Notes under the pieces: generated by a model
What the model saw: only the letters and a program-made list of their open reading frames with translations
Database searches by the model: none
What the model was told of the DNA's origin: nothing
NCBI GenBank assembly: GCA_946886855.1
Contig: CAMPJJ010000001.1
Coordinates: 1-64,000, forward strand
Direction: 5' to 3'
DNA length: 64,000 bases
Source: an uncultured Roseateles sp.
GTDB lineage: Bacteria > Pseudomonadota > Gammaproteobacteria > Burkholderiales > Burkholderiaceae
Translations under genes and position numbers: made by a program
In this document: in pieces, positions 50,309-59,900 of the stretch
Layout: each line of letters opens with the position of its first letter
Position numbering within the stretch: the first letter of the stretch is position 1

Positions 50309-52156
50309 TCAGACGTTCGTATCGTTGCCTGCGCCCATCCGGTTCAACGCGATGGGCGGCTGCGGCGTGGTGGCCGCGGGCTCGTCCTTCTTGAACAGGG
50401 GGGCCATGTTCATCTTGGCGTTGATCCAGAAGTTGAGGCCGGCCCAGGCCGGCGCGCTGGACGCCGCCGCCTTGGCGAACGCGTTGCCGTCCGCCAGCGC
50501 CTTGCCCAGGCCCACGGGAATGCCCACCGGCAAGGTCAGGCCCCAGTTGATCATCATGCGGGCGGCCATGCCGGCCTTCATCGTCGCGTAGTCCACCTGG
50601 TCGTTGACGGCGGTGCCGCCGGTCGCACCGGGCAGCTTGCTCTTCATCACGGTGCTGGTCAGGTCGGACACGGTGTCGAACCCGGCGCTCACGGCGCGCT
50701 GCGCCACGGCGGTGACCATCATCGCGGTGGCCTGCGCCATCGGTTCCGGCATGCCCTTGGCCTTGAAGGCCTCCGTCATCGCGGGCGTCAGCTTGTTGGC
50801 CAGGGCCACGCCGCTCATGCCGCCGGCGATCGCCGTCCACATGTCGTTGAAGCCGGCCATCACGCGCGGGCCCTCGCGCTGCATGAAGGTGTCCCCCGGC
50901 AGCTTGATCGTCGCGCCCAGCGAGGGCCGGGTCTTCATGTGCTCGCCGATGAACTCCTTGCCCAGCGCGGCCGCCAGTCCGCCCAGCACATTCGAGGACA
51001 CGCCCAGCGCCTCCTTCGACGCCCCCGCCGCGCCGGCGCTCATCAGCGTGATCGCCTGCACCGCCCAGGCGATCGCGTGGCCGCCGCCGTAGGTCGTCGC
51101 ACGCTGTCCGAGCGTGGCCAGCAGGGCGTCGGTGAGTTGCTTGGCGGAGACGTTGGCGGACGGCGTGCCGGTGGTGCCGGTTGCGGCGTTGGTTGCGTTG
51201 GCGTTGGTCGTGGCGTTGCTAGTGGCGTTGCTAGTGGCGTTGGTAGAGGCGTTGGTAGAGGCGTTGGTAGTGGCGTTGGCGGCGTTGGCGGTGGTGGTGG
51301 TCACTGCCGCGGTCGTGGTGTTGGCGGCGGCCGTCACGGTTGCGGCCGCAGCGGCTGAGGTCGGCGTAGGTGTCGGCGTCTGGGGTGACGTGAGATTCAG
51401 CCGCGTCGGTGCGGCGGACGGCCTGGTCGGCGGCTTCGTCGCGAGCAGCGACGGTCCGCCGAGCGACGTCGCAGGGCGCTTGCCCGCAACGACCGAACTC
51501 TCCGGCACCTGGGGCTTGTTCTCGGAGACCGGCGACTCGGGCAGGGGCACCTTGCTCGGCGATACGGGGCTGTCGGGCAGCGCCACCTTGCTGGGCGAGA
51601 CCGGCGTTTCAGGCAGAGGCACCTTGCTCGGCGACACAGGGCTGTCGGGCAACGCGATCTTGCTCGGCGAGACCGGCGACTTTGGCGTGTTCGGCGCCCT
51701 CGGCGTTTCCGGCAGCGCCACCTTGCTCGGCGACACGGGCGTCTCGGGCAAGGGCACCTTGCTTGGCGACACGGGCGTCTCGGGCAAGGGCACCTTGCTT
51801 GGCGACACGGGCGTCTCAGGCAGAGGCACCTGACTCGGCGAGACACGCTCCGTCCTGGCCGGTGGGACGTTGGTGTCGATCCTCAACGTCGGGCGTGTTG
51901 GCGCAGGATTCCCGGACGTCGACGCCGTCGCCGCATGCCGTTGAGACGGCAGCGTCGGCAAGGAATTCGAGCGGCGCGGCGGAGCGCCGGCGCCGGCGGA
52001 AGAAGGGCCAGTGGGACGCGCCGCCAATCCCGGGAACTGCGTCGCTGCGCCGCCGCCCTGCCCGCCTGCCGGCGTCGACACCGGGGTGTTGGGCGGGGCG
52101 CCGGGCGTGGTGTCGATCGGCGACGAGACGGCGCGGTTCTGGACCTTGGGCAACAT
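50309..52156 (-). CDS. Pro/Ser/Lys repeat protein with helical C-terminal domain, putative secreted effector
   Basis: This 615-residue protein has no recognisable family. Residues 1-100 are Pro/Ser/Thr/Ala-rich and disordered, without a Sec signal, as in type III substrates. Residues about 105-212 hold about nine copies of a 12-residue unit PVSPSKVPLPET (variants V/I-A/P-LP-ES/DS), interrupted once by PRAPNTPKS. Residues about 279-325 form an Asn/Thr/Ala/Ser tract (TNASTNATSNATSNAT). Residues about 340-590 are compact, with hydrophobic helices such as HAIAWAVQAITLMSAGAAG, MAQATAMMVTAVAQRAVSAG and INWGLTLPVGIPVGLGKALA. The AAAGGAAGG ribosome site supports the Met at 52156. An imperfect hrp-type box is found upstream. 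Function, secretion and target are inference only. Confidence 0.7.
   Translation of the reverse strand: MLPKVQNRAVSSPIDTTPGAPPNTPVSTPAGGQGGGAATQFPGLAARPTGPSSAGAGAPPRRSNSLPTLPSQRHAATASTSGNPAPTRPTLRIDTNVPPARTERVSPSQVPLPETPVSPSKVPLPETPVSPSKVPLPETPVSPSKVALPETPRAPNTPKSPVSPSKIALPDSPVSPSKVPLPETPVSPSKVALPDSPVSPSKVPLPESPVSENKPQVPESSVVAGKRPATSLGGPSLLATKPPTRPSAAPTRLNLTSPQTPTPTPTSAAAAATVTAAANTTTAAVTTTTANAANATTNASTNASTNATSNATSNATTNANATNAATGTTGTPSANVSAKQLTDALLATLGQRATTYGGGHAIAWAVQAITLMSAGAAGASKEALGVSSNVLGGLAAALGKEFIGEHMKTRPSLGATIKLPGDTFMQREGPRVMAGFNDMWTAIAGGMSGVALANKLTPAMTEAFKAKGMPEPMAQATAMMVTAVAQRAVSAGFDTVSDLTSTVMKSKLPGATGGTAVNDQVDYATMKAGMAARMMINWGLTLPVGIPVGLGKALADGNAFAKAAASSAPAWAGLNFWINAKMNMAPLFKKDEPAATTPQPPIALNRMGAGNDTNV
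51182..51322 (-). repeat. Asn/Thr/Ala-coding low-complexity tract
   Basis: Short tandem units encoding N-A-S/T-T occur inside the repeat protein (residues about 279-325), visible as GTTGGTAGAGGC- and GTTGCTAGTGGC-type 12-bp repeats on the plus strand. The tract forms a spacer between the Pro-rich repeats and the C-terminal domain. Confidence 0.75.
51521..51846 (-). repeat. 36-bp tandem repeats encoding PVSPSKVPLPET
   Basis: About nine in-frame 36-bp copies occur, with several pairs identical over the full unit (for example the units at about 51730-51810), implying recent duplication. One 27-bp insertion breaks the array after the fourth copy. Confidence 0.85.
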
Positions 52157-52447
52157 GAGCGCCTTCCTTTGCAGACGTGGTCTGCCGGCGACATCAGGAG
52201 GTCCACGTCGAACGCCACGCGGGCGCCCGAACCTCATCCGGCAGCGAGGAAGTCACTGTCGGACGGCGATGCCTGCATGGCATTCGCGCAGGCGAATCGG
52301 CGGACGGTGATGCGAAGCGCCACGACATCGGCACCGACAGTGCCATGACCACGTCATCCGGCGTTCAACACCCGCGCTACTCCGATGCCGATCTGAACGA
52401 GCGCTACGCCGCTCGACTTCCTCATTCACTGGCCTGACAGACATCAC
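52157..52447. other. Upstream region of the repeat-protein gene
   Basis: No gene is supported here. On the minus strand, TTCG (52231-52228) and TTCG (52212-52209) are separated by 15 nt, one short of the 16 nt in hrp_II/PIP boxes. A 6-bp-arm dyad GCAGAC-GTG-GTCTGC lies at 52172-52186, just before the ribosome site. Confidence 0.35.
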
Positions 52448-52636
52448 ATGAATGCAATGACAGAACATCGGACGCCTGACATCACCGTGGGTGAATGGAT
52501 CGAACAGGCGGTCAAGGAACATCAGATCCGCGAGGCGCTTCCGAAGAATGCGCCAATCGTCCAATGGGTCAATCGGAACTCTGACGAGCCGCCGCCGCCC
52601 CGCAACCCCGTGCTGGACCTCCTCACCTCGTCCTGA
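52448..52636 (+). CDS. Small hypothetical protein (62 residues)
   Basis: This 62-residue frame (MNAMTEHRTPDITVGEWIEQ...) encodes a soluble, amphipathic protein with a Pro-rich tail (DEPPPPRNPVLDLL). Two Met codons near the start, no strong ribosome site and low GC relative to neighbours leave it doubtful. It stands divergent from the repeat-protein gene, so a chaperone or accessory role is conceivable but unsupported. Confidence 0.35.
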   Translation: MNAMTEHRTPDITVGEWIEQAVKEHQIREALPKNAPIVQWVNRNSDEPPPPRNPVLDLLTSS

Positions 52637-52642
52637 GCGCCC

Positions 52643-53527
52643 TCAGCGATTCACCATCACGATCCCCGCCGCCAGCCCTGCGAGCGCGAGCATCAGGCGC
52701 GGGGTGATCGGCTCGCCGAGCAGCAGCGCGCCAGCGATGAGACCGAACAGCGGCGTGCTCAAGGTGAAGCTGGACAGCTTGGTCGCCGGGTAATGGCGGA
52801 TCAGCCAGAACCACAGCAGGTAGCTCACGAACGACACGATCACCGCCTGGAAGCCGAACAGCCCCAGCAGGCGCCAGGACCAGTCGAGCGGCAGCGACTC
52901 GCCGCTGGCCATCGCCCCGGCGGCGAGCGCGATCGCCGAGATCGCCAGCTGGTACAGCAGCGTCTTCTCCGCGCTGGCGGAAGACAGCTTCGTCGCGCGG
53001 ATCGCCAGCGTCGTGCCGCCCCACAGCAGCGCGGCCAGCACGCCCAACGCGTCGCCCAGCCACTGCAGGGTCTGTCCGGTCCCGTGCAGGCCCTCGCCGA
53101 AGGCGAAGGCCACCGCGCCGAAGGCGATCAACAACCCCGCGGCCTGCCGCTTCGTCAGGCGCTCGGCCGGTGAGATCAAGGGCATGCCCAGCGCGACGAC
53201 GAACGGGGACAGGTAGAGGAAGACCACCATCCGCGACGCCGTCGTGTACTGCAGGCCGACGAAGATGCAGGCGAATTCGGCCGCGAACAGCAGGCCGGCG
53301 AGCAGGCCGCCCGGCAGGCTGCCGTCACGGCGGAACAGCGCGATGCCGCGCGCCGCCGCAAACCCCCACACCAGCGCGCCGGCCAGGCCCGAGCGCAGCG
53401 CGGCCTGCCAGAGCGGGCCGATCTCCGTCAGCGCGGCCTTGGCCGCGACCTGGTTCAGGCCCCACAGCACGCAACATCCCAGAAGGATGACCACCGCCGT
53501 GCTGTCGAGATGTTGCTTGCGTTCCAT
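52643..53527 (-). CDS. EamA/DMT superfamily transporter
   Basis: This 294-residue inner-membrane protein has ten TM helices in two EamA repeats (about residues 12-145 and 158-290). Landmarks are LGCCVLWGLNQVAAKAAL in helix 1, YTTASRMVVFLYLSPFVVALG and the second-repeat end LSTPLFGLIAGALLLGEPITP. It is related to RhaT/YdcZ-like exporters of metabolites. It is not closely similar to the other DMT protein in this window. Substrate is unknown. Confidence 0.9.
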   Translation of the reverse strand: MERKQHLDSTAVVILLGCCVLWGLNQVAAKAALTEIGPLWQAALRSGLAGALVWGFAAARGIALFRRDGSLPGGLLAGLLFAAEFACIFVGLQYTTASRMVVFLYLSPFVVALGMPLISPAERLTKRQAAGLLIAFGAVAFAFGEGLHGTGQTLQWLGDALGVLAALLWGGTTLAIRATKLSSASAEKTLLYQLAISAIALAAGAMASGESLPLDWSWRLLGLFGFQAVIVSFVSYLLWFWLIRHYPATKLSSFTLSTPLFGLIAGALLLGEPITPRLMLALAGLAAGIVMVNR

Positions 53528-53536
53528 GGGGCCGGA

Positions 53537-54160
53537 TCATGCCCGGCAGCTCGTGCGGCCACTGGCGCGGCGTGTCCAGACCCGCACGGCCAGCGCACAC
53601 AGCAGTGCCGTCGCCACGCCGGCGAGCAGCCCCGTCAGGTGCGCCAGCGGCGCGATCGCGATGTTCCAGCCGTCCCAGTGGCGCAAGGCGGGCATTGCCA
53701 AGGGGCGCTCCGCCGCGACCTTCACGATCAGCCCGAGGCCGATGAGCAGGCCGATCACCCGCTCCCGCCCGTGCGACGCCCGCCTCCGCATCATCCCGAT
53801 CGCCGCCACCGCGACGCCCGCATGCAGCACGCCGGACGCACCGCCGAAACGCTCGAGCGTCGGCTCGATCAGCAGGCCGAATTGCGTCAGCGGCCAGGCC
53901 AGCAGCCAGGCCGCCGCGTCACGCGCGGTCAGCCGCGCGGCGACGCCGAGCAGGCCGACCACGGCGCAGCCGGCCAGGTTCGCGATCAGGTGTTGCGGAC
54001 TCCAGTGCAGCCATGCCGCGCTGACGGCCCGCCACGGCTCGTGTCCCGCGAGTCCCGGCCGCCATGCCATCGCCGCCTGCACCTGCGGCGCCTGGATCCA
54101 GGCCACCAGCGAACCGACGGCCAGCGCCATCGCGACGAGGAGCCACGTGCGTCCCGGCAT
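53537..54160 (-). CDS. rrtA: Rhombosortase-type intramembrane protease
   Basis: This 207-residue rhomboid-family membrane protein has six TM helices. The catalytic Ser is in GGASGVLHAGV, with an HWSPQHLIANLAG helix bearing the conserved His/Asn residues, and a late HLTGLLAG His that would complete the dyad. The compact size and GASGVLHG-like motif point to rhombosortase, which removes C-terminal GlyGly-CTERM anchors from exported proteins. No GlyGly-CTERM protein is encoded in this window, so its substrates lie elsewhere. It lies 20 bp past the glnE stop codon and may share that transcript. Confidence 0.82.
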   Translation of the reverse strand: MPGRTWLLVAMALAVGSLVAWIQAPQVQAAMAWRPGLAGHEPWRAVSAAWLHWSPQHLIANLAGCAVVGLLGVAARLTARDAAAWLLAWPLTQFGLLIEPTLERFGGASGVLHAGVAVAAIGMMRRRASHGRERVIGLLIGLGLIVKVAAERPLAMPALRHWDGWNIAIAPLAHLTGLLAGVATALLCALAVRVWTRRASGRTSCRA

Positions 54161-54181
54161 CCGGCGTCCCGCTGCCGGCGC

Positions 54182-56977
54182 TCAGCCGAAGACGGCCCGC
54201 CAGAGCGCCAGCACCGCCTCGCGCTGCGGCTGGAGCGCCTCGGCGGCCTCGGCGTCGAGCGAGGTCGACTGCTCGTTCAGCCGCGCACGGTGCTGCACCC
54301 GGCGCAGTTCGCGATAGGCGTCGGCGGCCGCCCGCCCCACGTCGGCGGGCAGCAGCCCGGCCGATTCCGCGCGCTGCAGCAGGGCGATGTTGCCGGCGTT
54401 GGCCAGCAGCTCCGGATGCTGCGCGGAGTGCGCCAGGATCAGGTACTGCAGCGCGAACTCGGCGTCCACCATGCCGCCCGGGCTGTGCTTGACGTCGAAG
54501 AAGCCGACGCGCGCGGTCCGCGCCGCACGCAGCTTCTCGCGCATGGCGACGACCTCCTCGCGAAGCGCCGCCGGATCGCGCGGCGCCGTCAGCACCGCGC
54601 GGCGCGTGGCCTCGAAGCGCTCGGCCAGCGACGCATCGCCAGCGCAGAAACGCGCCCGCGTGATCGCCTGGTGTTCCCAGGTCCAGGCCGTGTTGCTGCC
54701 GCGCCCGCCCTGGTAGTTCTCGAACGAGGACAGCGAGGTCACCAGCAGCCCTGAATTCCCGTTGGGTCGCAGCGCGGTGTCGATGTCGAAGAGCTCGCCG
54801 GCCGCCGTGCGGATCGTCAGCCAGGTGATCAGCTTGCGGATGAAGGCGCCGTAGATCTCGGCCGCGTTCTCATCCTCGTCGTCGAAGAGGAAGACCAGAT
54901 CCAGGTCGCTGCCGTAACCCAGCTCCTTGCCGCCCAGCTTGCCGTAGGCGATCACCGCCAGGCGCGGCGCCGGACGGTGCTTCTGCTTGAGGCGGTCCCA
55001 GGCCCAGTCGAGCACGCACTGCAGCGTGGCGTCCGCGAGCAGCGACAGCTCGTCGGCGACCTGCTCGACGCTGATCTGCCCTTCCACGTCCCGCACCAGC
55101 GTGCGGAAGACCTCGGCGTGATGTGCGCGGCGCACGCTGTCGAGCAGCGCATCCTCGCTCGCCTCGCCGTGTTCGGCCCAGGCGTCGTGGCGCGCCTGCA
55201 GGTCCTGGATGAAGGCCGGCCCGTCGAAGCGCTCGAGCAGCAGGCGCGCGTCGGCCAGTTCATCGATCACGCCGGGATGCTGCATCAGGTAGCGCATCGG
55301 CCAGCGCGCCAGACCCAGCAGCCGCAGCAGCCGGCCTTGCACGGCGGGCCGCTCGACCAGCAGCGCCAGGTAGCTCTCGCGGCGCAGCAGCGGCTCGATC
55401 CAGTCGACGAAACGCTGCGCCGCGTCCATCGTGCACTCGCCCTGCCGCACCGCCTGCGCCGCGCGTCCGACCAGCTTGGCCAGACGCAGCCGCGATTCCT
55501 CGCGCAGGTTCTGCACCCGCGCCTGCTGCGCCCAGCGGCGCACGTTGGCCGCCAGCTCCGGCGGCAGTTTCTCGAGGAACTCCTCGCTGTCGATCGGCAG
55601 CGGCGGACCGCCGCACATGCCGTTCCTGCAATTGCCCTTGCCGCCGGGCGAGACGCCGTCGTGCAGCAGCGCGTCGAATTCGGTCGCGACCAGCTCCCGC
55701 ACCTCCATCAGCTTGTCCAGCAGCGGACAGGCGCGGCTGTCGCAGGTCAGGCACAGGCTGCGCGCGATCCAGCCGATGTCCTCGTCCGACGCCGGCAGGC
55801 AGTGCGTCTGCTGGTCGTCCAGGTACTGGATGCGGTGCTCGACGCGGCGCAGGAAGTCGTAGCCCTTGGCCAGCGCCGCGGCGGTCTCGGGCTTCATCAA
55901 GCCGCGCGCGGCCAGCCGCGTCAGCGCCTTCAGCGTCGAGCGGGTGCGGATCTCGGGGAACTGCCCGCCGCGCACCACCTGCAGCAGCTGGACGATGAAT
56001 TCGATCTCGCGGATGCCGCCGCGCGACAGCTTGACGTCGTTGGCCCGCTCCGGCCGGCCGGCGGCGCGGCGCTGCGCTTCGTCGCGGATCTTGCGGTGCA
56101 GTTGCCGCAGGCCTTCGAAGACGCCGTAATCCAGATAGCGCCGGTAGACGAAAGGCGTCACCAGGCTGCGCAGCTGCATCGCGCGGCCATCCTTGACGCT
56201 CGCGCGCGGCGCGACGACACGGCTCTTTAGCCAGGCGAAGCGCTCCCATTCCCGACCCTGGACGAGGAAGTACTCCTCCAGCATCGCCATGCTCACGGCG
56301 GGCGGCCCGGAGTTGCCGTTGGGCCGCAGCGCGAGGTCGACGCGGAAGACCTGGCCGTCCTCGGTGACGTCGCCGATCAGCGTCGACAGCCGCCGCGACA
56401 GCTGCGCGAAGTACTCGTGCGCGGAGATCCTGTGGCCGCCGGCGGCGTTGCCCGAGGTGAGGCCGTCTTCCTCGTAGACATAGATCAGGTCGATGTCGGA
56501 CGAGACGTTGAGTTCGCGCCCGCCGAGCTTGCCCATGCCGACGACCCAGAAGTCGATGTCCTGGCCGACGGCGTCGCGCGGCGCGCCGTAGTCGGCGTCG
56601 AGTTCGGCGCGGCAGTGGGCGACGCCGATGTCCAGCGCCACTTCCGCCAGGTGCGTCATCGCCTGCGTCACGTCGGTCATCGGAGCGCCCTGCTCGACGT
56701 CGAGCACGGCCAGCCGCTCCATCACCAGCTGACGCATCACGCGCAGCGCGGCGGGGAGCGGGCGCCCGGTTTGCCGAAGCCGGTCCACGACGGCACGCAT
56801 CGTGACGTCGTCCGGCAGCCCGGGCGGCAGCAACGGCAATTCAGCCGCGTAACGGCGGCGGATGCGCTGAACGAAACGGCTGTGGTCCGCGGACGCGGCG
56901 GGTGTCGGAACGCCCGCCGGGTCGACGGTTGCCGAGGCAACTGAATCCATCGGTAAAGAATGCTCTCGCTGGCTCAT
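54182..56977 (-). CDS. glnE: Bifunctional glutamine synthetase adenylyltransferase/deadenylase
   Basis: This 931-residue enzyme attaches and removes AMP on glutamine synthetase in response to PII, setting nitrogen assimilation. Two nucleotidyltransferase domains are visible. The N-terminal deadenylase domain has VVGMGKLGGRELNVSSDIDLIYVY (in part, about residue 145) and the C-terminal transferase domain has VIAYGKLGGKELGYGSDLDLVF (in part, about 685). Each is followed by a helical PII-responsive region (for example FDVKHSPGGMVDAEFALQYL). Length is close to the E. coli 946. The start ATG lies on the same CATG as the divergent yhdP reading frame. Confidence 0.96.
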   Translation of the reverse strand: MSQREHSLPMDSVASATVDPAGVPTPAASADHSRFVQRIRRRYAAELPLLPPGLPDDVTMRAVVDRLRQTGRPLPAALRVMRQLVMERLAVLDVEQGAPMTDVTQAMTHLAEVALDIGVAHCRAELDADYGAPRDAVGQDIDFWVVGMGKLGGRELNVSSDIDLIYVYEEDGLTSGNAAGGHRISAHEYFAQLSRRLSTLIGDVTEDGQVFRVDLALRPNGNSGPPAVSMAMLEEYFLVQGREWERFAWLKSRVVAPRASVKDGRAMQLRSLVTPFVYRRYLDYGVFEGLRQLHRKIRDEAQRRAAGRPERANDVKLSRGGIREIEFIVQLLQVVRGGQFPEIRTRSTLKALTRLAARGLMKPETAAALAKGYDFLRRVEHRIQYLDDQQTHCLPASDEDIGWIARSLCLTCDSRACPLLDKLMEVRELVATEFDALLHDGVSPGGKGNCRNGMCGGPPLPIDSEEFLEKLPPELAANVRRWAQQARVQNLREESRLRLAKLVGRAAQAVRQGECTMDAAQRFVDWIEPLLRRESYLALLVERPAVQGRLLRLLGLARWPMRYLMQHPGVIDELADARLLLERFDGPAFIQDLQARHDAWAEHGEASEDALLDSVRRAHHAEVFRTLVRDVEGQISVEQVADELSLLADATLQCVLDWAWDRLKQKHRPAPRLAVIAYGKLGGKELGYGSDLDLVFLFDDEDENAAEIYGAFIRKLITWLTIRTAAGELFDIDTALRPNGNSGLLVTSLSSFENYQGGRGSNTAWTWEHQAITRARFCAGDASLAERFEATRRAVLTAPRDPAALREEVVAMREKLRAARTARVGFFDVKHSPGGMVDAEFALQYLILAHSAQHPELLANAGNIALLQRAESAGLLPADVGRAAADAYRELRRVQHRARLNEQSTSLDAEAAEALQPQREAVLALWRAVFG

Positions 56978-59900
56978 GGCCGGAATGGCTGTGCTAGATT
57001 CGGCGACCGCCGTCCACCCTTACATGTCTTCGTCCGCCGCCACCAGTTCTGACTCCGGTTCCGTGGTCGCGAAGCGACGCTGGTGGGCACGTTGCGCCCT
57101 CTGGCTCGGGGTGGCTTCCGCAGGGGTTTTCTCCCTGCTGATCGCGGCCTGGCTGGCATTGCACTGGGCGATTCTGCCCCACATCGACGACTGGCGACCC
57201 CAGCTCGAAAAGCAGGCCACCCAGGCATTGGGGGTACCGGTGAAGATCGGCGCCATCAGCGCCAGATCCTCGGGCTGGATCCCCACGCTGGACCTGCGCG
57301 ATGTCCGGGTCATCGACACCGCCGGCCACGAGGCCCTGCATCTGCCGCGCGTCAGCGCCGCACTGTCGCCGCGCTCGCTGCTGGTCTTCGAACTGCGCTT
57401 CTCCCAGCTGCTGCTGGACAGCCCGGAGCTGCTGCTGCGCCGCGACGCCAAAGGCCGCGTCTTCATCGCCGGCCTCAGCGTCGACGGCCCCGCCGACGCG
57501 CAGGCCTCGGACGACGCCGCCGACTGGTTCTTCGAGCAGCATGAATTCGTCATCCTGCACGGCCGCATCCGCTGGGTCGACGAGCTGCGCGCGGCGCCGC
57601 CGCTGGAGCTCTTCGACCTGAACCTGGTGCTGCGCAACGGCCTGCGCCGCCACCGGCTGCGGCTGGATGCGACGCCGCCGGCCGGCTGGGGCGAGCGCTT
57701 CACGCTGCGGGGCGAGTTCACGCAGTCCCTGCTGGACCGGCCCGGCGCGGTGCAGCGCTGGAGCGGGCAGCTCTTCGGCCACCTGCCGCGCACCGACGTC
57801 AGCGAGCTGCGCCGTTACGTGGACCTGCCCTTCGAACTCAACGAGGGCGACGGCGCCTTGCGCGCCTGGCTGGACATCGATCGCGGCGAGCCGCGCAGCC
57901 TGACCCTGGACATGGGCCTGCGGGCGGTGAAGCTGCGCGTCGCGCCGGGACTGCCGGAACTGGCGCTGGCCAGGATCGGCGGCCGGCTGGTGCTGAAGCA
58001 GACGCCGGCATCGCTGTCGCTGGAAGCCCGGCAGCTCGGCTTCCAGGCAGGCGACGGCCTCGACTGGCCGCGCTCGGACTGGCTGCTGGACGTGAAGCGC
58101 GACCCGAAGACCGGTCTGCTGACCGGCGGGGACTTCCAGGCGCAGCAGCTGGACCTGACGCTGGGCTCCCAGATCCTGGCGCGGCTGCCGCTGGCCGAAT
58201 CGCAGCGCCAGTTGATCGCCGACATGAAGCCCGGCGGCTTGCTCCATGCGCTGCAACTGCATTGGGACGGTCCGCTCGACGCGCCGCGCAGCTACCGGGC
58301 CAAAGGCCAGCTGCAGGGCCTGCACCTGACGGCCGCGGCGCCGGAATCGCCGGCGGATCCAGGCTCCGCGCCGCCGACCGGCCGGCCCGGCGTCAGCGGC
58401 GCCGACCTGCAGTTCGACGCCAATGAGCAGGGCGGCACCGCCACGCTGGCGATCAACGACGGCCAGGTGACGCTGCCCGGCGTCTTCGAGGAAGCGTCCG
58501 TGCCGCTCAAGCAGGCGCAGGCCAGCCTGCGCTGGCAGGCACAGCGTCCGGCGCCGCCCGTCGGCGGCAAACGCGCGCCGGCGCCGGCGCCTGTCACTGT
58601 GCCTGCGCCTGTCGCTGTCCCCATCGTGGCCCCGGCGACGGGGACGCTGGCGGCGGCCTCGGTGGCGAGCGCGGCCTCGGCCCCCGCCGAGCCCCGCACG
58701 CGCTGGTCGGTGCAGTTCAGCGGCGTGCGCATCGCCAACGACGACCTGCGCGCCGAGATCGACGGTTCCTGGCAGAGCGGCGACGGCAAGCGCCCGCACG
58801 ATGCCGGCAAGCTCGACCTGACCGGCCGCATCGACGAGATCCGCGCGCCGCGCGTGCTGCGTTACCTGCCCGCCTCGATGGGGCGGGACGCCCGGCGCTA
58901 CGTCCGCGACGCGATCCGCGACGGCAGCGTCCACAAGATCCAGCTGCGGCTGCAGGGCGACCTGCTCGAGTTCCCCTTCGACGCGCCGCGCAGCAAGGGC
59001 CAGTTCCGCGTCTCCGGACAGGTCCGCAACCTGACGCTGGCCTACGTGCCCAGCCATCCGGCCGAGGACGATCACCCGGCCTTCCAGTCGCCCTGGCCGG
59101 TGATGGAGCAGTTGGACACCGAGCTGATCTTCGACCGCGCCTCGATGAGCCTGCGCAATGCCAGGGCGAAGCTGATGGGCGTGGAGCTCACCAACGTGCA
59201 GGGCGCCATCCCCGACCTGTACCACCACGCCCCGGTGCTGGAGATCGACGGCCAGGCGCGCGGCGCGCTGGCGGACGCGCTGCGTTACGTGAAGAGCTCG
59301 CCGGTCGCGGCGCTGACCAGCCACGTGCTGGACAACACCAGCGCCACCGGTCCGATGGCGCTCAAGCTCAACCTGCGGCTGCCGCTGGCGCACATCGACG
59401 ACACGACGGTGAAGGGCCTGGTCACGCTGACCGGCAACGACGTGCGCCTGCGGCCCGACACCCCGCTGCTCGGCCAGGCCAAGGCCCTGGTGAGCTTCGA
59501 CCAGAAGGGGCTGCAGATCCGCGGCGGCCAGGCGCGCGTGCTGGGCGGCGACGCGAGCTTCGACGGCGGCAGCCAGCCCGACGGCTCGATGCGTTTCGCC
59601 GCGTCGGGCACGGTGACGGCCGACGCGCTGCGCAATGCGCCGGAGCTGGGCCTGCAGCAGGTCGCCTCGGTGATGACCGGCCAGACCGCCGTGCGATTCG
59701 AGCTGGGCGTGCTCAAGGGCGGACAGACGGAGATCACCGTCGCCAGCCCGATGCAGGGCATCGCGCTGAACCTGCCGGCGCCGATGCGCAAGGCCGCGGA
59801 CGAGCCCTGGCCCCTGCGCATCGCCACGCGGGCGATCGCGGCCCCGGCGGGCTCGCAGCGCGAGGAACTGCGCGTCGAGGCCGGCCCGCTGCAGGCGCTC

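Noticed and set aside
51521..51846. Regular 36-bp repeats resembling a CRISPR array
   Set aside because: The repeats are contiguous, without spacers, and encode an in-frame 12-residue unit of a protein.
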